Assembly: GCA_930367215.1 (NCBI GenBank)
Contig: OV884056.1
Coordinates: 91,771,285 to 91,835,284, forward strand
Direction: 5' to 3'
DNA from: Pollenia angustigena
Lineage: Eukaryota > Arthropoda > Insecta > Diptera > Polleniidae
DNA: 64,000 bases
Shown here one piece after another: positions 42,459 through 53,567 of the stretch; the first letter of the stretch is position 1, and every line of letters starts with the position of its first letter. Made by a program: the position numbers and the translations under genes. Below the pieces are notes generated by a model. It was not told where the DNA came from and did no database searches. It saw nothing but the letters and a program-made list of their open reading frames with translations.

Positions 42459-43643
42459 TAACTGAACGTACGATTTTTACGAACTGTCATTCGTTAACCA
42501 AATCTAATACGAGTGCATACATTTTTTTTTAATTTAATACAAAATGTAAGTTAGCCAACATTTCAATGAATTAATTGTATTTTTAGAGCATCAATTTCTA
42601 ACCGATTTTGCAAATTTTTTTCAACATTACATCTGATAACAATACCAAGTATTTTAGCTGAAAATCTGGCGTCTCGGTCAGCTGGTATGGGCAACTTCCC
42701 CAAGTAATAGATTGCAGGATTCACATTAAAAATCGAATTGCTCGTCGAACCCCGAAACGATTTGATCTAGGAAAACTGAAGATACGTTAATCTTTTTTCA
42801 AGCTATATTTTCAGAATCTGGTCAGTTTGATCATGGGTGAAAAATCGTGTCGTAGGAATAATTAAAACAAATTAAACCAACGTCAAAAAGAAGAAGTGCC
42901 AGAGTACATGAAGGAACAGAAAAACTTGGCCAAAAAAATGCCAAATTGGCGAAGCGTCTGAACGCAGAAGAACCACCCGTCAAAGACGTAAAGATCCCTC
43001 AGCTGTCTTCGTTTTATTCTTTATCTTCTTCACTATCACTCAAACTAAAAAAAAAAAATAACAATAACAATAATCCCAGTTAAAAACAATTGTGGATGTT
43101 AAGGATAATCTGTTGCTACTTCGTTCATTAATTAATTGTTAATTAAATTTAAAAATAATTAGTATTGTGGTTATTTTGTTGAACTATTTATGGTTTTTAA
43201 TCCAAATTTTTTAATATTTTTAATTATTCTAAAGTTCATCAAATTTAATTTTCATTAAATTATTTGTATGAAGACAGGAATTTTACAACATGAAATTAAT
43301 TAAAATTTATTGATAATTTTTCATTCTTGACTGAAGCTGGGCTCGAACCCAGGCGTTTTTACGGACAGGTTACCCTTACATGTTTCGATTGCAACCACTC
43401 AATCTCTTCAGAGGGCTTGCCGTTTAACACTCGCAGCCATCGACGACTGCTGACGTCAATAGTCAAACATCAATCCTTAAACCAAATTGTATCTAAAGAT
43501 GAAGGTCCACACCATGCGTTAATGCGTCTGTCCTTTTTATGCATTTGACAAACAAATTGAATCAGTGTAATTGTATATGACAAGTTACACAACAAAATGC
43601 AGAGAATGCATAGACGCATCAACGCATGAAAGTAGGTTTACTT

Positions 43644-43788
43644 AGTCTGGGATCACACTATGAAAGTTTTATTTCGGAAAGTTTGAGTTTATTGGTGAGA
43701 GGGGAAGAGAACATGCTTTTCATCTCTCCTCTCTCACCCATAAACTCAGACTTTCTGAAAGAAAACTTTCATAGTGTGAACCTAGACT
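43644..43788. mobile_element. Hairpin MITE with AGTCTGGGATCACAC ends
   Basis: AGTCTGGGATCACACTATGA and TCATAGTGTGAACCTAGACT are inverse, and the arms pair almost throughout (AGAGAGGGGAAGAGA/TCTCTCCTCTCTC centre). A half copy of the same family (CTTTCATAGTGTGAACCCAG) lies at 60710-60740. Confidence 0.72.
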
Positions 43789-44183
43789 TTCTACTTTTGT
43801 ATCCGTCGCATGTGTGGTGAAAAAAAGTCAGCTGTTATTGATGGCCATGGATGGCAAATCATATTTTATTTTCAATGTTATCGATAAATATGTTTGTATG
43901 GTGGATTACTTTTTACTATGTTTTCGCACTAAAAAAGGTTTTTAATAAGAGAAAAAGCTTTCGTAATAAAGATTGTATAAACTTTAATGAATAAAATACA
44001 TTAAAATTAATTTTTAGCACAATTTAACAAGAACAAAATTTGCCATTCTAGTTATCGATTACTTTTATCTTCTGCGTGTCATCTTTGTTGTGTTTATTAT
44101 TTTTTTTTAACAAATACCATGAATTGGAAACTTATTGATACCGTGAAAAATCAATATTTTTATAATAAAAGCTTACTCCCCTA

Positions 44184-44945
44184 CAGCGTTGCCATATATT
44201 TTTAGAAAAAATCTTGTTATCTCAGAAAAAAAATCTTGTTTACGCAAGAAAAAACTTTTTTTTCAAAAGTGCCAAATTTTTAAAAGAAAATACCAATATG
44301 TATTAGGAATTCATTTTATTTACTGATATAAAAAAATTAAATATAAAATTGGTATTTCTAATTTGTTTCTAACACTATTTTTGTTTAAATTAATTTTTGA
44401 GGAAATACGTTCTACATTTGCTGCAGATATTGGTAACGACAAAATTGAATATACTAATTTTTTATAATTGGGAAAAACTTCGGACTTATATCAACGTCTT
44501 TCTTTAAAGACATCCTCCCAAAAACTCTTAATATTTTGCTCTTTTTGTAAATTATGCTCGTAAAATCAAAGTGAATATCACTTACATCTAAAATATTTGG
44601 GAAAACAGCACATAATTGAGCAATACTTTTTTGGTAACCTTTTATTATATTAAAAGGTTCTAAAACTTCAACTTGTTTAAGGAAGTCGTTATCAAAATCG
44701 AACCTTTTTAACAATCGACATAAAACTTTAAACAATAAACTCTTAAGTCTGTTTTATCATCTTCAGATAATTTATATGAACTAGTGCTGAAATTACTTCA
44801 GCACCTTAATAAAACTTACATACTAAAAACTTGAAAAACTTTATATATTTATAAAAAACTTGAAAAAACTTTAAATAAATTCAAAACTTTTTGCCATCTC
44901 AAAAAACTTGCAAAAAAAGGGAAATCTTGACAAATGGCAACGCTG
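44184..44945. mobile_element. hAT-type element, 762 bp, 8-bp TSD CTCCCCTA
   Basis: CAGCGTTGCCAT at the left and ATGGCAACGCTG at the right are flanked by CTCCCCTA (44176-44183, 44946-44953). Subterminal AAAAAATCTTGTT-type words recur near both ends. It retains a minus-strand coding remnant (44454-44735). Confidence 0.85.
44454..44735 (-). pseudogene. hAT transposase remnant
   Basis: A 93-codon frame containing FDFDNDFLKQVEVLEPFNII, SIAQLCAVFPNILDVSDIH and DFTSIIYKKSKILRVF. The FPNI-x-hydrophobic pattern resembles the C-terminal half of hAT-type transposases of flies; this is from memory and weak, but its place inside a typical hAT TIR/TSD unit supports it. The initiator is a non-ATG artefact and no full transposase remains. 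Confidence 0.5.
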
Positions 44946-45479
44946 CTCCCCTATGAATTTTATTAAATAAATTATATTAAAATATCAATTACACTCTCAA
45001 TTTCTTGCAAAATTGTTTTTAATTGTTAAACATATTAGCACAACAGCTGATAAAAAAACAAATTTGGCGCATAAGACGCATTGCATGTAACTTGAATTTA
45101 GAAACGCACAAAAAGTATCATACGAATCTACGCATGAACGCATGGTGTGGACCTTCAGCTTAACCTTTGGTAGATCCAAATTTGCTTTGAATGATTATCT
45201 ATTTTAATTTATTTTACATGTTTTCCCTTACTTCTGTTTTTTCGTACTTTTGTCAAGAATTCTTCTTGAAGTTCAAAGTACATTTTTTGTTTTTGTTTTT
45301 AATTTGTTGTCCTTCTTTTTCTTGTTGACCTTTTTCGGCACAACTTGAAGGACAAATGCAAACATAGAGCTCGTGCCTTAGTTTTAACAATAATCAGTAT
45401 TGTGGTTATTTTGTTGAACTATTTATGGTTTTTAATCCAAATTTTTTAATATTTTTAATTTAAAATTTCATGGGAAAAA

Positions 45480-45660
45480 AATTCTAAAAATTCGCGACAA
45501 GGATCGTGAATAAAATTTTGTGCATTTTACTATAAAATACGAGAGCGGGTCCGTGATCTTTCAAATGAAACACAACTCTTGGTTAAAAAAATCAATTTAT
45601 TATTAAACGTAGTCTCCTTTGAGCTCCATACACTTTGTATAACGTTTCTCCTCCGTTTCT
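45480..45660 (-). pseudogene. 3' end of a mariner-type transposase gene
   Basis: On the minus strand 45606-45650 reads EEKRYTKCMELKGDYV followed by stops, the usual C-terminal motif of a mariner-like transposase. After it comes TTTCATTTGAAAGATCACGG, which is likely terminal sequence. The rest of the gene is absent. Confidence 0.65.
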
Positions 45661-46323
45661 ACTTTTTGTCTACTTTTTTATATTTTTAGTTAAACATGAA
45701 ATATTTCTTTTAAAGTTTTAAAAATTGTGTTTTTTTCATTATTTTAACAAAGAATATTGCTCAAGTTAGTTGTTGTTTCTTTTTTATTCATTGTCATCAA
45801 ACTGTGCTATTGCTAGGGCGCTGTAGTTTTTCGGGGTCGTGTGTTTTGTTAATCTAATATAAATAAAGCGAGGGACCCCAAACGAACTCACAAGACCCCT
45901 GCCTCTATTTATACATTATTTTACTAAATTATTGCTGTTGTAACAGTGTCAGATGTATGTATGTACATACTTGTTTCAATTTGATCTAATTACATTTAAA
46001 AAATAGTTGTTTTATTGGTGTTGTATTCGTATTCAATTTATTAGTGGCGCTTTCTAATTTCTATCGCTGCTTGGCATCTGTTTTAGACTAAACTATTTTT
46101 GATTGTATGTTTGTACTTTTGGGGCTTTTAAAAAATCATTTGCACTTTAAAATACAAATTACGCTTGAAATCACAAGTGTCTGCAACATGGAAAAAGTAA
46201 TTGAATAATTGTGTTTTTAAAAGTAAAAGAGGTAAATTACAGTGATGCAAATGTTTGTTAGTAGAAAATAAGACAAGTAATGATGAAAGAATTATAGTTT
46301 TTCAATAGTGGGCTTTAAGGTCC
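45661..46323. other. Interval without recognisable gene
   Basis: AT-rich, no TE ends or coding content found. Confidence 0.4.
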
Positions 46324-46573
46324 AATTAGACGTGACTTAAACATAATGCCATAGCCGTAACGATGGCCATAGAAACCAAAATGAAATTGGTTTGTATGGT
46401 CATGGTTATGTCGTTATGGTAAATCACCTGTAACCAAATACAGTGTATCGCATAAGGTTGGTTCAAACAGTTAATTCGAAATTTCCATTTGAATTGTATT
46501 GTTATTTCTATCGATATCGAATACAGTAATTCGCCCCCAGTTTTGTATGGCTATAATAATGCCACGTCTAATT
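46324..46573. mobile_element. Inverted-repeat MITE with AATTAGACGTG ends
   Basis: AATTAGACGTGACTTAAACAT at the left corresponds to the inverse of AATGCCACGTCTAATTT at the right, with ATAGCC-type words also inverted. Duplication not resolved. Confidence 0.5.
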
Positions 46574-46739
46574 TGAGCTTTAGTTGGTATGAACCAATCC
46601 TTATAAAATCTCACCTTACATTATTATTATTTGTTATGACCTAAATTTTATTTTTTGTTATTTAAAACTTTATTGGACCTAAGTTCACCAAAACATTATA
46701 ATTTCTTTGAGTTTTGGGCGTTTTAAAGTGATTTTCAAG

Positions 46740-47612
46740 AGGCTAATTGTAAATTCGGATGTGTAAAGATAAATACGTACATATATAATAGCAGAGGCAT
46801 ACACCTCACCATTATGTTGTAGGCGTACTAAACTGTTTTCTGGTAGTAGGGTTTATATGGGGCCTAGGGTAACTTATGGACCGATCTTCACGAAATTTTT
46901 TAAACTTGTTTCTAGTCCTATGAAACTATGATGTACCAAATTTTGTTATGATAGCATTATTAATTATGATTTTAGGCGTACCAAACTGTTTTCCGGTAGT
47001 AGGGTTTATATGGGGCCTAGGATAAATTATGGACTGATCTTCACGAAAATTAAGTGTGTTATTTCTAGTCCTATAAAAATTTGAAATGCAAAAATTTTTA
47101 ATGATAGCGTTTTTAATTAGGGTTTTAGGCGTTCTACATTTCTACGTTCTACGTTTCCGGGAGTAGGGCTTATATGAGGCCTAGGGTCAATTATGAACCG
47201 ATCTTCGCAAAATTTTACGTGATTTCCAGTCAAATGAAACGAATTTTTGCCAAATCTCATATCATTCCGTTCATTTTTCCACCATTTATGCTACTTTTTG
47301 TAACAAAATTATTAATTTTATTTAGGTGGTGGTTCCACATTTTGATTCGCACCTCTGATCCTACCGAACTGAGTTTGCTGGATTTCAATCCCAAACTGCT
47401 TAGGATAACTACAAGTTATTTGACACCAAGTTTTTCGAAAGTTTGCGTGTATTCAACAGACAGACGGACATGGCTAAATCGACTTAGAATTACTCAAGGA
47501 CCCAGAATATATATACGTTATGGGGTCTGAGATGAATAATAAAAAAGTTTCACACGGAATGACAAACTTAGTATACCCTCTTTACAACTAATTGTGGTGG
47601 AGGGTATAAAAA
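46740..47612 (-). repeat. ACCCTCCACC repeat family, inverse copy with three internal units
   Basis: Inverse relative of 39450-40245: the right end TTGTGGTGGAGGGTATAAAA corresponds to the family start. The internal ~130-bp unit (GTAGGGTTTATATGGGGCCT) occurs three times at about 46822, 46976 and 47135, compared with two in the other copy. Left boundary uncertain; a GTGTAAAGATAAATACGT word at 46757 resembles the foldback tip. Confidence 0.65.
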
Positions 47613-48129
47613 ATTAGTATTAGAGAGATAGTTTGATTACGACGTTAGTTTTTTGTACTTTAACAATTTTATGCAGTAAAATATTTTCCAAAATTCTGCC
47701 ACCACGTCTTTCGAAAGCTTCACAAATCCGCAGGCAATCGACCTGTTGTTTTGCATTTTGTTGACCAATATATCTGTTTGTGCCTTATTAACGGATCTAG
47801 CCCTTAATATTCGTTTCCCTAGCAAAAGTAAAGCGAGAAAATTTAAGGGAAATGTGAACAAATTACGACGAAAAAAACTTTTTACGATAAGGGAATTTTT
47901 TCCCGTGAACATTTTTTCACGTTATTATTCTCCTTTGAATTACCTTTTTGCATGGGAGTTTTTCATGATCGCAAATATGTGAAAAGGGAAAAAATTACGA
48001 GGGAAAAATTATTCACGATAGGGGTGATTAAAATATTTAAAACTAGCAACAAATTTGCATCAAAATATTTTGTTAATATGAGAAACTCGTATTAAAACCC
48101 CATGTTTACTTGTTTACTATTATTTTATT
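47613..48129. other. Interval without recognisable gene
   Basis: Contains words such as GGGAAAAAATTACGAGGG and TTTTTTCCCGTGAACA that are loosely inverted (47890-48030), possibly a decayed MITE; boundaries could not be set. Confidence 0.35.
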
Positions 48130-49020
48130 CTGTACTAGCAAATACCCGATACTTCGTTTGCGTCTCCTTTTTCTTCGTGGACATATTTGTATGCCAAAGT
48201 TTATTTTTCTATGTTTAAACTTGTTTATATTGTAGCATTTAACCCGCTACTAAAGAAAAATATCAAATTTCCCGATTTCTTCATTGGGTACTATATTTTT
48301 CCCCCATTAAAGTATCATAAATTTAAGTATTGTAGTGGCAGCCCATTATTTAGTACGAATATGTCAATGAATGGAGAAAAATGTTTTGTAAAAAAAGTAC
48401 CAAAAATAGTTACGATTTGCATCCCTTAAATGTTCGAATTTCGAAAAAGTATCAAATTGGTATACGTATTTTTTTGATAATTTTCGAAGATTATATTAAC
48501 TTTGTTTCTATGTGGGTAAATTTATAAAATTAGTAAAATCCAAATATTTCTCTATACCCATATCGTAAAATAATCAGCTTTTAATAACTTTTAAATTTTC
48601 GCTCACGGTGGACCTTTTGATGGAAATGCCCATCTCTTTTAGTTTTGGAGATATAAGGTTACCGAATTTTCCCGTTTTTACCTTTTTTTACCTTTTTTTT
48701 CTAGGGTCAGCGGTTTGGGCTGGGCGATGTTGAATGAGTCAGCCAGTCTCTTTTATATACCTATATACATAGATTACAATTACCTTTCCAACGATGTACC
48801 ACTTATTTCGATCGGACTTTTTGGTTGGGCTCCACAACGGTTTGAGTGGGACCATACACCGAAAAACACTAAAGTACCGTTATCTAAAAACGGTACTTAG
48901 GAAAAAAAATTACAGCGGTTTTCGTGTTCAGGAGCTCCCAATTAACTTATCTAGGCATTTGGTGTTCTTGGTATTTTTTGGCTGTAAACCAGTGTTATTA
49001 TTCTACTTGATGTATGTTCA
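48130..49020. repeat. Dispersed repeat related to the body of 19276-20146
   Basis: Starts near CTAGCAAATACCCGATACTT and shares TACGTATTTTTTTGATAA and GGCGATGTTGAATGAGTCAG-type landmarks with 19540-19940. No ORF; class unknown. Confidence 0.45.
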
Positions 49021-49039
49021 TTAACGATTACCATATACG

Positions 49040-49652
49040 TTAGGGTGGGTAAATTTTTTTTGCCCACCAAGCGTATAGCAAAATCGTAATCTACGGAAAA
49101 TTCTAAGAACTTTGACTTGAAAATTTGGTGCTCAGGAAATCTGAAAAAATGCTACATTTTTGGAAATATTTACTGCAATTGGTGCACAGTTGACATGTAT
49201 CGATAAACGAGGGCATTTTAATGAAAAATGGAATAATAATAAAAAATATTTAATTTTTTTAATTTTCAGATTTTGCTTAAATTTTTTTTTTAAGAAATTT
49301 TCGCTTCATTAAGTTTTGAATCAGTTATTTTTTTAATCAATTATAAATTTAAATTGTAGCAGTTTTAGGTTTTTTACCAGCTTGACTATAATTATTTTGA
49401 CAAAAACCTCTAAACCAATTATTTATGTACATAATTTTCTAAAAATGAACACAGATATAGAAAGTTGAGAAAATTTCCTTCTAAACAAGCCATCTTTCAG
49501 CGATACAGGTCCAAAAAAGTAGTATTTTTCAGATTTCCTGAGCAACAAATTTTCAAGTCAAAAACCGGAAGCTCGATTTTGATTTTAGAACCATGGTTTC
49601 TTTAGGAAAAGTTCTCAGAATTTTTCATAAATTACAAATTGAACCATCCTAA
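49040..49652. mobile_element. Inverted-repeat element with TTAGGGTGGGT ends, 613 bp
   Basis: TTAGGGTGGGT at the left and ACCATCCTAA at the right are inverse with small changes. Arms (GACTTGAAAATTTGGTGCTC left, GAGCAACAAATTTTCAAGTC right) pair over more than 100 bases. It is the inverse relative of 7650-9650. Confidence 0.65.
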
Positions 49653-49659
49653 TAGACAT

Positions 49660-50529
49660 TTTACATTTTTGAAAAAATTATAGAAGAAGCAAAAAACTAT
49701 TTAAAATGATAAACTGGTAAATCGTCTTTTACTGTTTATAATTTATTTTTCTTCTAGTTTTCTTGCAAAACCTAACACTTGTCTTGACAATTGACAATGT
49801 TGCATATTATGGAAACTGTTTGTTAGGTCTTTAAGCGTTTTAGGGACGTTTATTTTTTGTTAATCAAATCACAAAATTTTGTCGAAAGATTTGTGTTGAT
49901 GCAACAAAATCAATTAAAAAGTAGATTTTTAATTTTTGGTTAGTTAGTGCCTTTTGCGTTTTAGGCAACGATATATGTATACTTATTTCTAAGCTATATT
50001 AATTTTATAGTTATGCAAGCATTGCAGCATGTTTATTTCACCTGCCCATAATGAGCAGTTTAATTGGATTATTGTTTACAAATTAGCTTGAAAGTTATTG
50101 TAGGACGAATATACATATGTATGTGTGTATGTATATTCTCAAAACAAACACACTAAAAGCAAAAAATTAAAGAAAACTCAGCGCTTTTTAAGGTGTTAAT
50201 GAAAAAGAATTTTACACAACAATTTAAGAGAAAATATAACAAGGGGATATTGCACTAAAATCGAATTTATAAAATAAACACGTCCTCAAAAACTGCCATA
50301 ATTTTCAAAGTTGAATAAATGAAAACGCAAACGATTACCTTAGCCATCATTCTCAAGAGAAGCAACAAATTGGTTTTTCTTCTGTCAAGCTCTTTAAATA
50401 GCGGGCATATTATGTAACCTACATATGTCAATTTGACTACATTAATATAGCCACCATAGAAGGATATAGCGACGTTACGTTCAAATAGTCAAGTTTTTAA
50501 AAACTTTTTAAAAATTTCGAACTGGTCCA
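49660..50529. other. Interval without recognisable gene
   Basis: AT-rich, no TE ends or coding content found. Confidence 0.4.
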
Positions 50530-50600
50530 AATTTACATCGAAAAATCATCTTTAGCGATGAGGCTAATTTTTGGATGAATGGGTACGTCAACAAAATTGT
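50530..50600 (+). pseudogene. Short mariner transposase fragment
   Basis: The frame HRKIIFSDEANFWMNGYVNK contains the first catalytic Asp motif of mariner-type transposases (SDEANFW). Only about 24 codons are preserved; flanking sequence is unrelated. Confidence 0.7.
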
Positions 50601-50950
50601 CATGGTTGACAACAAAAAAGTTGTACTCTGTAGAGATATGCATAGATATAGCCATTAATAACCTCAAACTTTTCTGCGGCTTACATTTGTTTAATATGGG
50701 GCGGAGTTGGTTCTGCGAATCAGTTTCACTTTGTCACTGCTGTTGTTATCTAACAGAATGTTACTGTATTAGCTAGTTTGACTTTGTCAAAGAAAACTAA
50801 TTTTTACAGCCTTGTTGAAGTTTCTTAATGAAACTAAATTGCTTGCTGGGTATGTAAATAAAAATTGAACTTTCAAAAATTTTACTGCATAAACCAGTAA
50901 TTATGTGTATGTGACCTTGGGCAATGCCCTGTAGCTAAAATCATAACTAC

Positions 50951-51949
50951 GCTGCAAATAATAGCACCAGTCCAAACATGCGTGTAAAATGTAGCCCGCA
51001 AGGGACTAGGACTAGTCCAAAAGTAACCCAAACGTATGGAAAAACATGGTCTATTTCACATTAGGATGTCCTAGGGCAGGACCATATAACCCAGCTTTGG
51101 ATTACAAAGGAGTAGTATTAAAACTATTCCATGGTATACTCAAGAGGATTAGTTTTGAAGTCGTTTAAAAACAAAACATGTCTTTAAAAAAACGAAGACA
51201 TGTCGTCTCACTACAAACACTTTTTAACAATGACACGTGTTTGAAAATAAATACGTATTTAACAAGCGGAGATATCCACCATAATTTCTGCAACTATTTG
51301 CAGTTTAATTTGCAGTTAAAATTTCCCACTGCCAGAATCCTCTTCTCCCCCATTCCTATATGGTTTTATATTAGTAACTATCACCATTTATCCAAATTGT
51401 CCAATGTCCGTAAAGTCCACTTTTAGCATTTTTCAAAATAGCACTTTTTTAAAATTCAATTTTCTGAATTTCCATAATTATTCCAGATAAACCACTAATA
51501 GGGTCATAAGGAGGACCCCTTGGAGCACCATTTCCAAACAGTGTGTTGCTTATAACATTCCATATTTTTCCAAAATGGTCACTAATCCTCCACAAAAATT
51601 TATGTAAAAAACGAAATTTTTCAAATCCGAATTTCTGAAATTCCAAAATTATTTCAGATATCCCACTACCAGAATCCTATTAAGATCTATATTCTTAAGT
51701 GCAACCGGTTCCATTAACCTAAAAATCGTCCTAAATGAACTTTTTTCTATTACAGCAGCACTGTTAAGTACAATGTTATCTGCAAATAGTTGCTGTTAAG
51801 AAATTGTGGTGGATGTCTCCGCTAGTTAAATACGTATTTATCTTCACACACATAACAATGACATGGTTCATGCTTCCATTACAATGGACCAGCACATGAA
51901 GTAGTCCATTTTATCAAAATGGATCAGGTAGTCCAATATTATTTGCAGG
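50951..51949. mobile_element. Probable outer inverted-repeat element (CTGCAAATAATA ends)
   Basis: CTGCAAATAATAGCACCAGTCC at the left resembles the inverse of GGTAGTCCAATATTATTTGCAG at the right. GGACTAGGACTAGTCC-type words near 51000 and GTAGTCCATTTT near 51890 are subterminal. It contains the 9-bp-TSD element at 51235-51853. Confidence 0.45.
51235..51853. mobile_element. Foldback/MULE-type element, 619 bp, 9-bp TSD AACAATGAC
   Basis: AACAATGAC flanks both sides (51226-51234, 51854-51862). The right tip TATTTATCTTCACACACAT is the same as in the 32576-34232 element; the left tip is ACGTGTTTGAAAATAAATAC. The TIR continues GTATTTAACWAGCGGAGA and CACCATAATTTCT for about 65 bases. It lacks the 164-bp tandem units and has no transposase. 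Confidence 0.8.
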
Positions 51950-52839
51950 GCAGCTATGTTTTAGGACAGCCGTATTAGTTGTGAAGCCAGTTGTTGCAAA
52001 ATTTCTAGATTCGTACTAGTCAAATTAGCACAACAACACTTAAAGTCGAGTGCACTGGTTTATATGTGACTCTCTTCATAAATTGCAGGAATTTTTTTAT
52101 GAGAATAACAAAACGCAGTTTGTTAAAAAAAAACTTTTAATTTGATTCAATGAAAAAATTTATCAAAATTACGCTTTGCAAAACAGAACTCAATAAAACA
52201 TATTTAATAATTATATAATTAAAAATTTCTTCATATTCAATAAAAAAAATATTCTAATCAAAGTTAAGACAGTATTTTTACAACTCTTGTCCATTTTTTA
52301 ATAGCTCATAATTCTCATTCGCTTTACAGCATTATTTGCATAATATCTTTAGTTTTTCCAAAATCTTTGGAAAGAGGTTTCTAAATGATGATCTGGCCGA
52401 AGCAACATGCGAACTGCGCATAGGAACTAGCCTATCCCCCCACAATAAGTTTAAGTGTATTTATCAAAGATTAAAAATTGGATATTTAGCACATCATAAT
52501 TAATAAAAATAAATAAAGATTCGATAAAAATTTTTTTTATATATTCAACATTTCAAACAATATATTTAAACAAATCACGAAACCATTTTGTTGAAGAATA
52601 TTATTTTGAGCACAACCTTTTTTATTGACTCAATATATTTGGTTGTTGACTAAAACTCCACTAACAATACCTACAAACTTTTTATCAATTTCGCAAAAAT
52701 CGTCATCACAGAAAATTCAAAAATTTTTTTAATCAAATATGCGATTTTCGTATTCAAACAAGAAAATTATTTTTTTCTTTGTATAATATAAATAAAAACA
52801 CAAAGAAAGAAAACACATTGATTTCAAATTAGACAATAA
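51950..52839. other. Interval without recognisable gene
   Basis: AT-rich, no TE ends or coding content found. Confidence 0.4.
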
Positions 52840-53050
52840 GACCATATTTACATTATGCAATTAACGCCGCAACTTTCGCACGCATCTTTTTGTTTGTTAG
52901 CAAGAGGTGTAGGGAAGAAAACGGGGTTGAAAAAGTTGAAAAAATACTTGAAAAAAATGTAAATGTAAATGAGAAAAGAGTTTCGTAGAAACTACTTTAA
53001 AAGAAAATAGAAAAAAACTCGGCGTTAATTGCATATATCTAAATGCGGTC
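52840..53050. mobile_element. 211-bp MITE, TSD TAA
   Basis: GACCATATTTACATTATGCA at the left mirrors TGCATATATCTAAATGCGGTC at the right, continuing into ATTAACGCCG; TAA flanks both sides (52837-52839 and 53051-53053). Harbinger-like duplication length. Confidence 0.7.
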
Positions 53051-53567
53051 TAAGTGTTTTTTTTTTTGGATTCGATTTCAATTTCACTAGAATTCAATTT
53101 CCAGAACATGAACGAAACCCTTTAGAAATTATTATTTTGAAAACAGTTTCAATCGTTTTCCACACACCCTGCAACCTTAATTGTACCAGAATGTAATGAA
53201 ATTATCACAAACATTTCGATTTTCTTCGAGAATAGATGAAACGCAAACACGAGTTTCCTGCACGCCGGTTTCAGTGCAACTGATTTCCAATGCATTTCAA
53301 ATTGGTCTCAAAATGGTCGCGTCGTGTGTGGTCCCTCAAAGGAGTCTACGGCATAAACTCAAATGAAACTCGAAAATAACTAGAAGTTGCAATTTCGTTG
53401 CAGTTGCGTTTCACCGTCTGTTCTGGGCCTGATAGTTAAATGAGGACTAAAACCTGAAACGTGCATTAGATTCTGCTGTTGTCTGATAATTGTACAAAAC
53501 AAATTTTTTTAATTGGTAAACAAAAGAGAGGAAAGGGGATATAGAGGGGCTAAAGTAAAACATGAAC

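Larger units (their letters stand above)
43497..45160. mobile_element. Inverted-repeat element, 1664 bp, TSD TAA, with nested insertions
   Basis: The ends AGATGAAGGTCCACACCATG and its inverse (CATGGTGTGGACCTTCAGCT) extend to GCGT; TAA flanks both sides (43494-43496, 45161-45163). The paralogous repeat at 40716-40740 shows the unoccupied target with a single TAA. It hosts a MITE (43644-43788) and a hAT element (44184-44945). Three-base TWA duplication suggests PIF/Harbinger. Confidence 0.8.
43200..45290. repeat. Second copy of the B-box-word repeat, split by a 1.66-kb insertion
   Basis: The left part (43200-43493) and right part (45161-45290) together align with the intact copy at 40436-40830: the left half ends AACCAAATTGTATC and the right half continues CCTTTGGTAGATCC. 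Confidence 0.65.
43152..45460. repeat. 75-bp direct repeat flanking the nested insertion
   Basis: GTATTGTGGTTATTTTGTTG followed by AACTATTTATGGTTTTTAAT occurs at about 43152-43225 and again at 45388-45460 in the same orientation with one or two differences, suggesting two side-by-side copies of one dispersed repeat. Confidence 0.65.

Noticed and set aside
42830..43030. Coding-like stretch with frames such as AKLAKRLNAEEPPVKDVK
   Set aside because: Short, crosses frames and stops, and no protein family was recognised.
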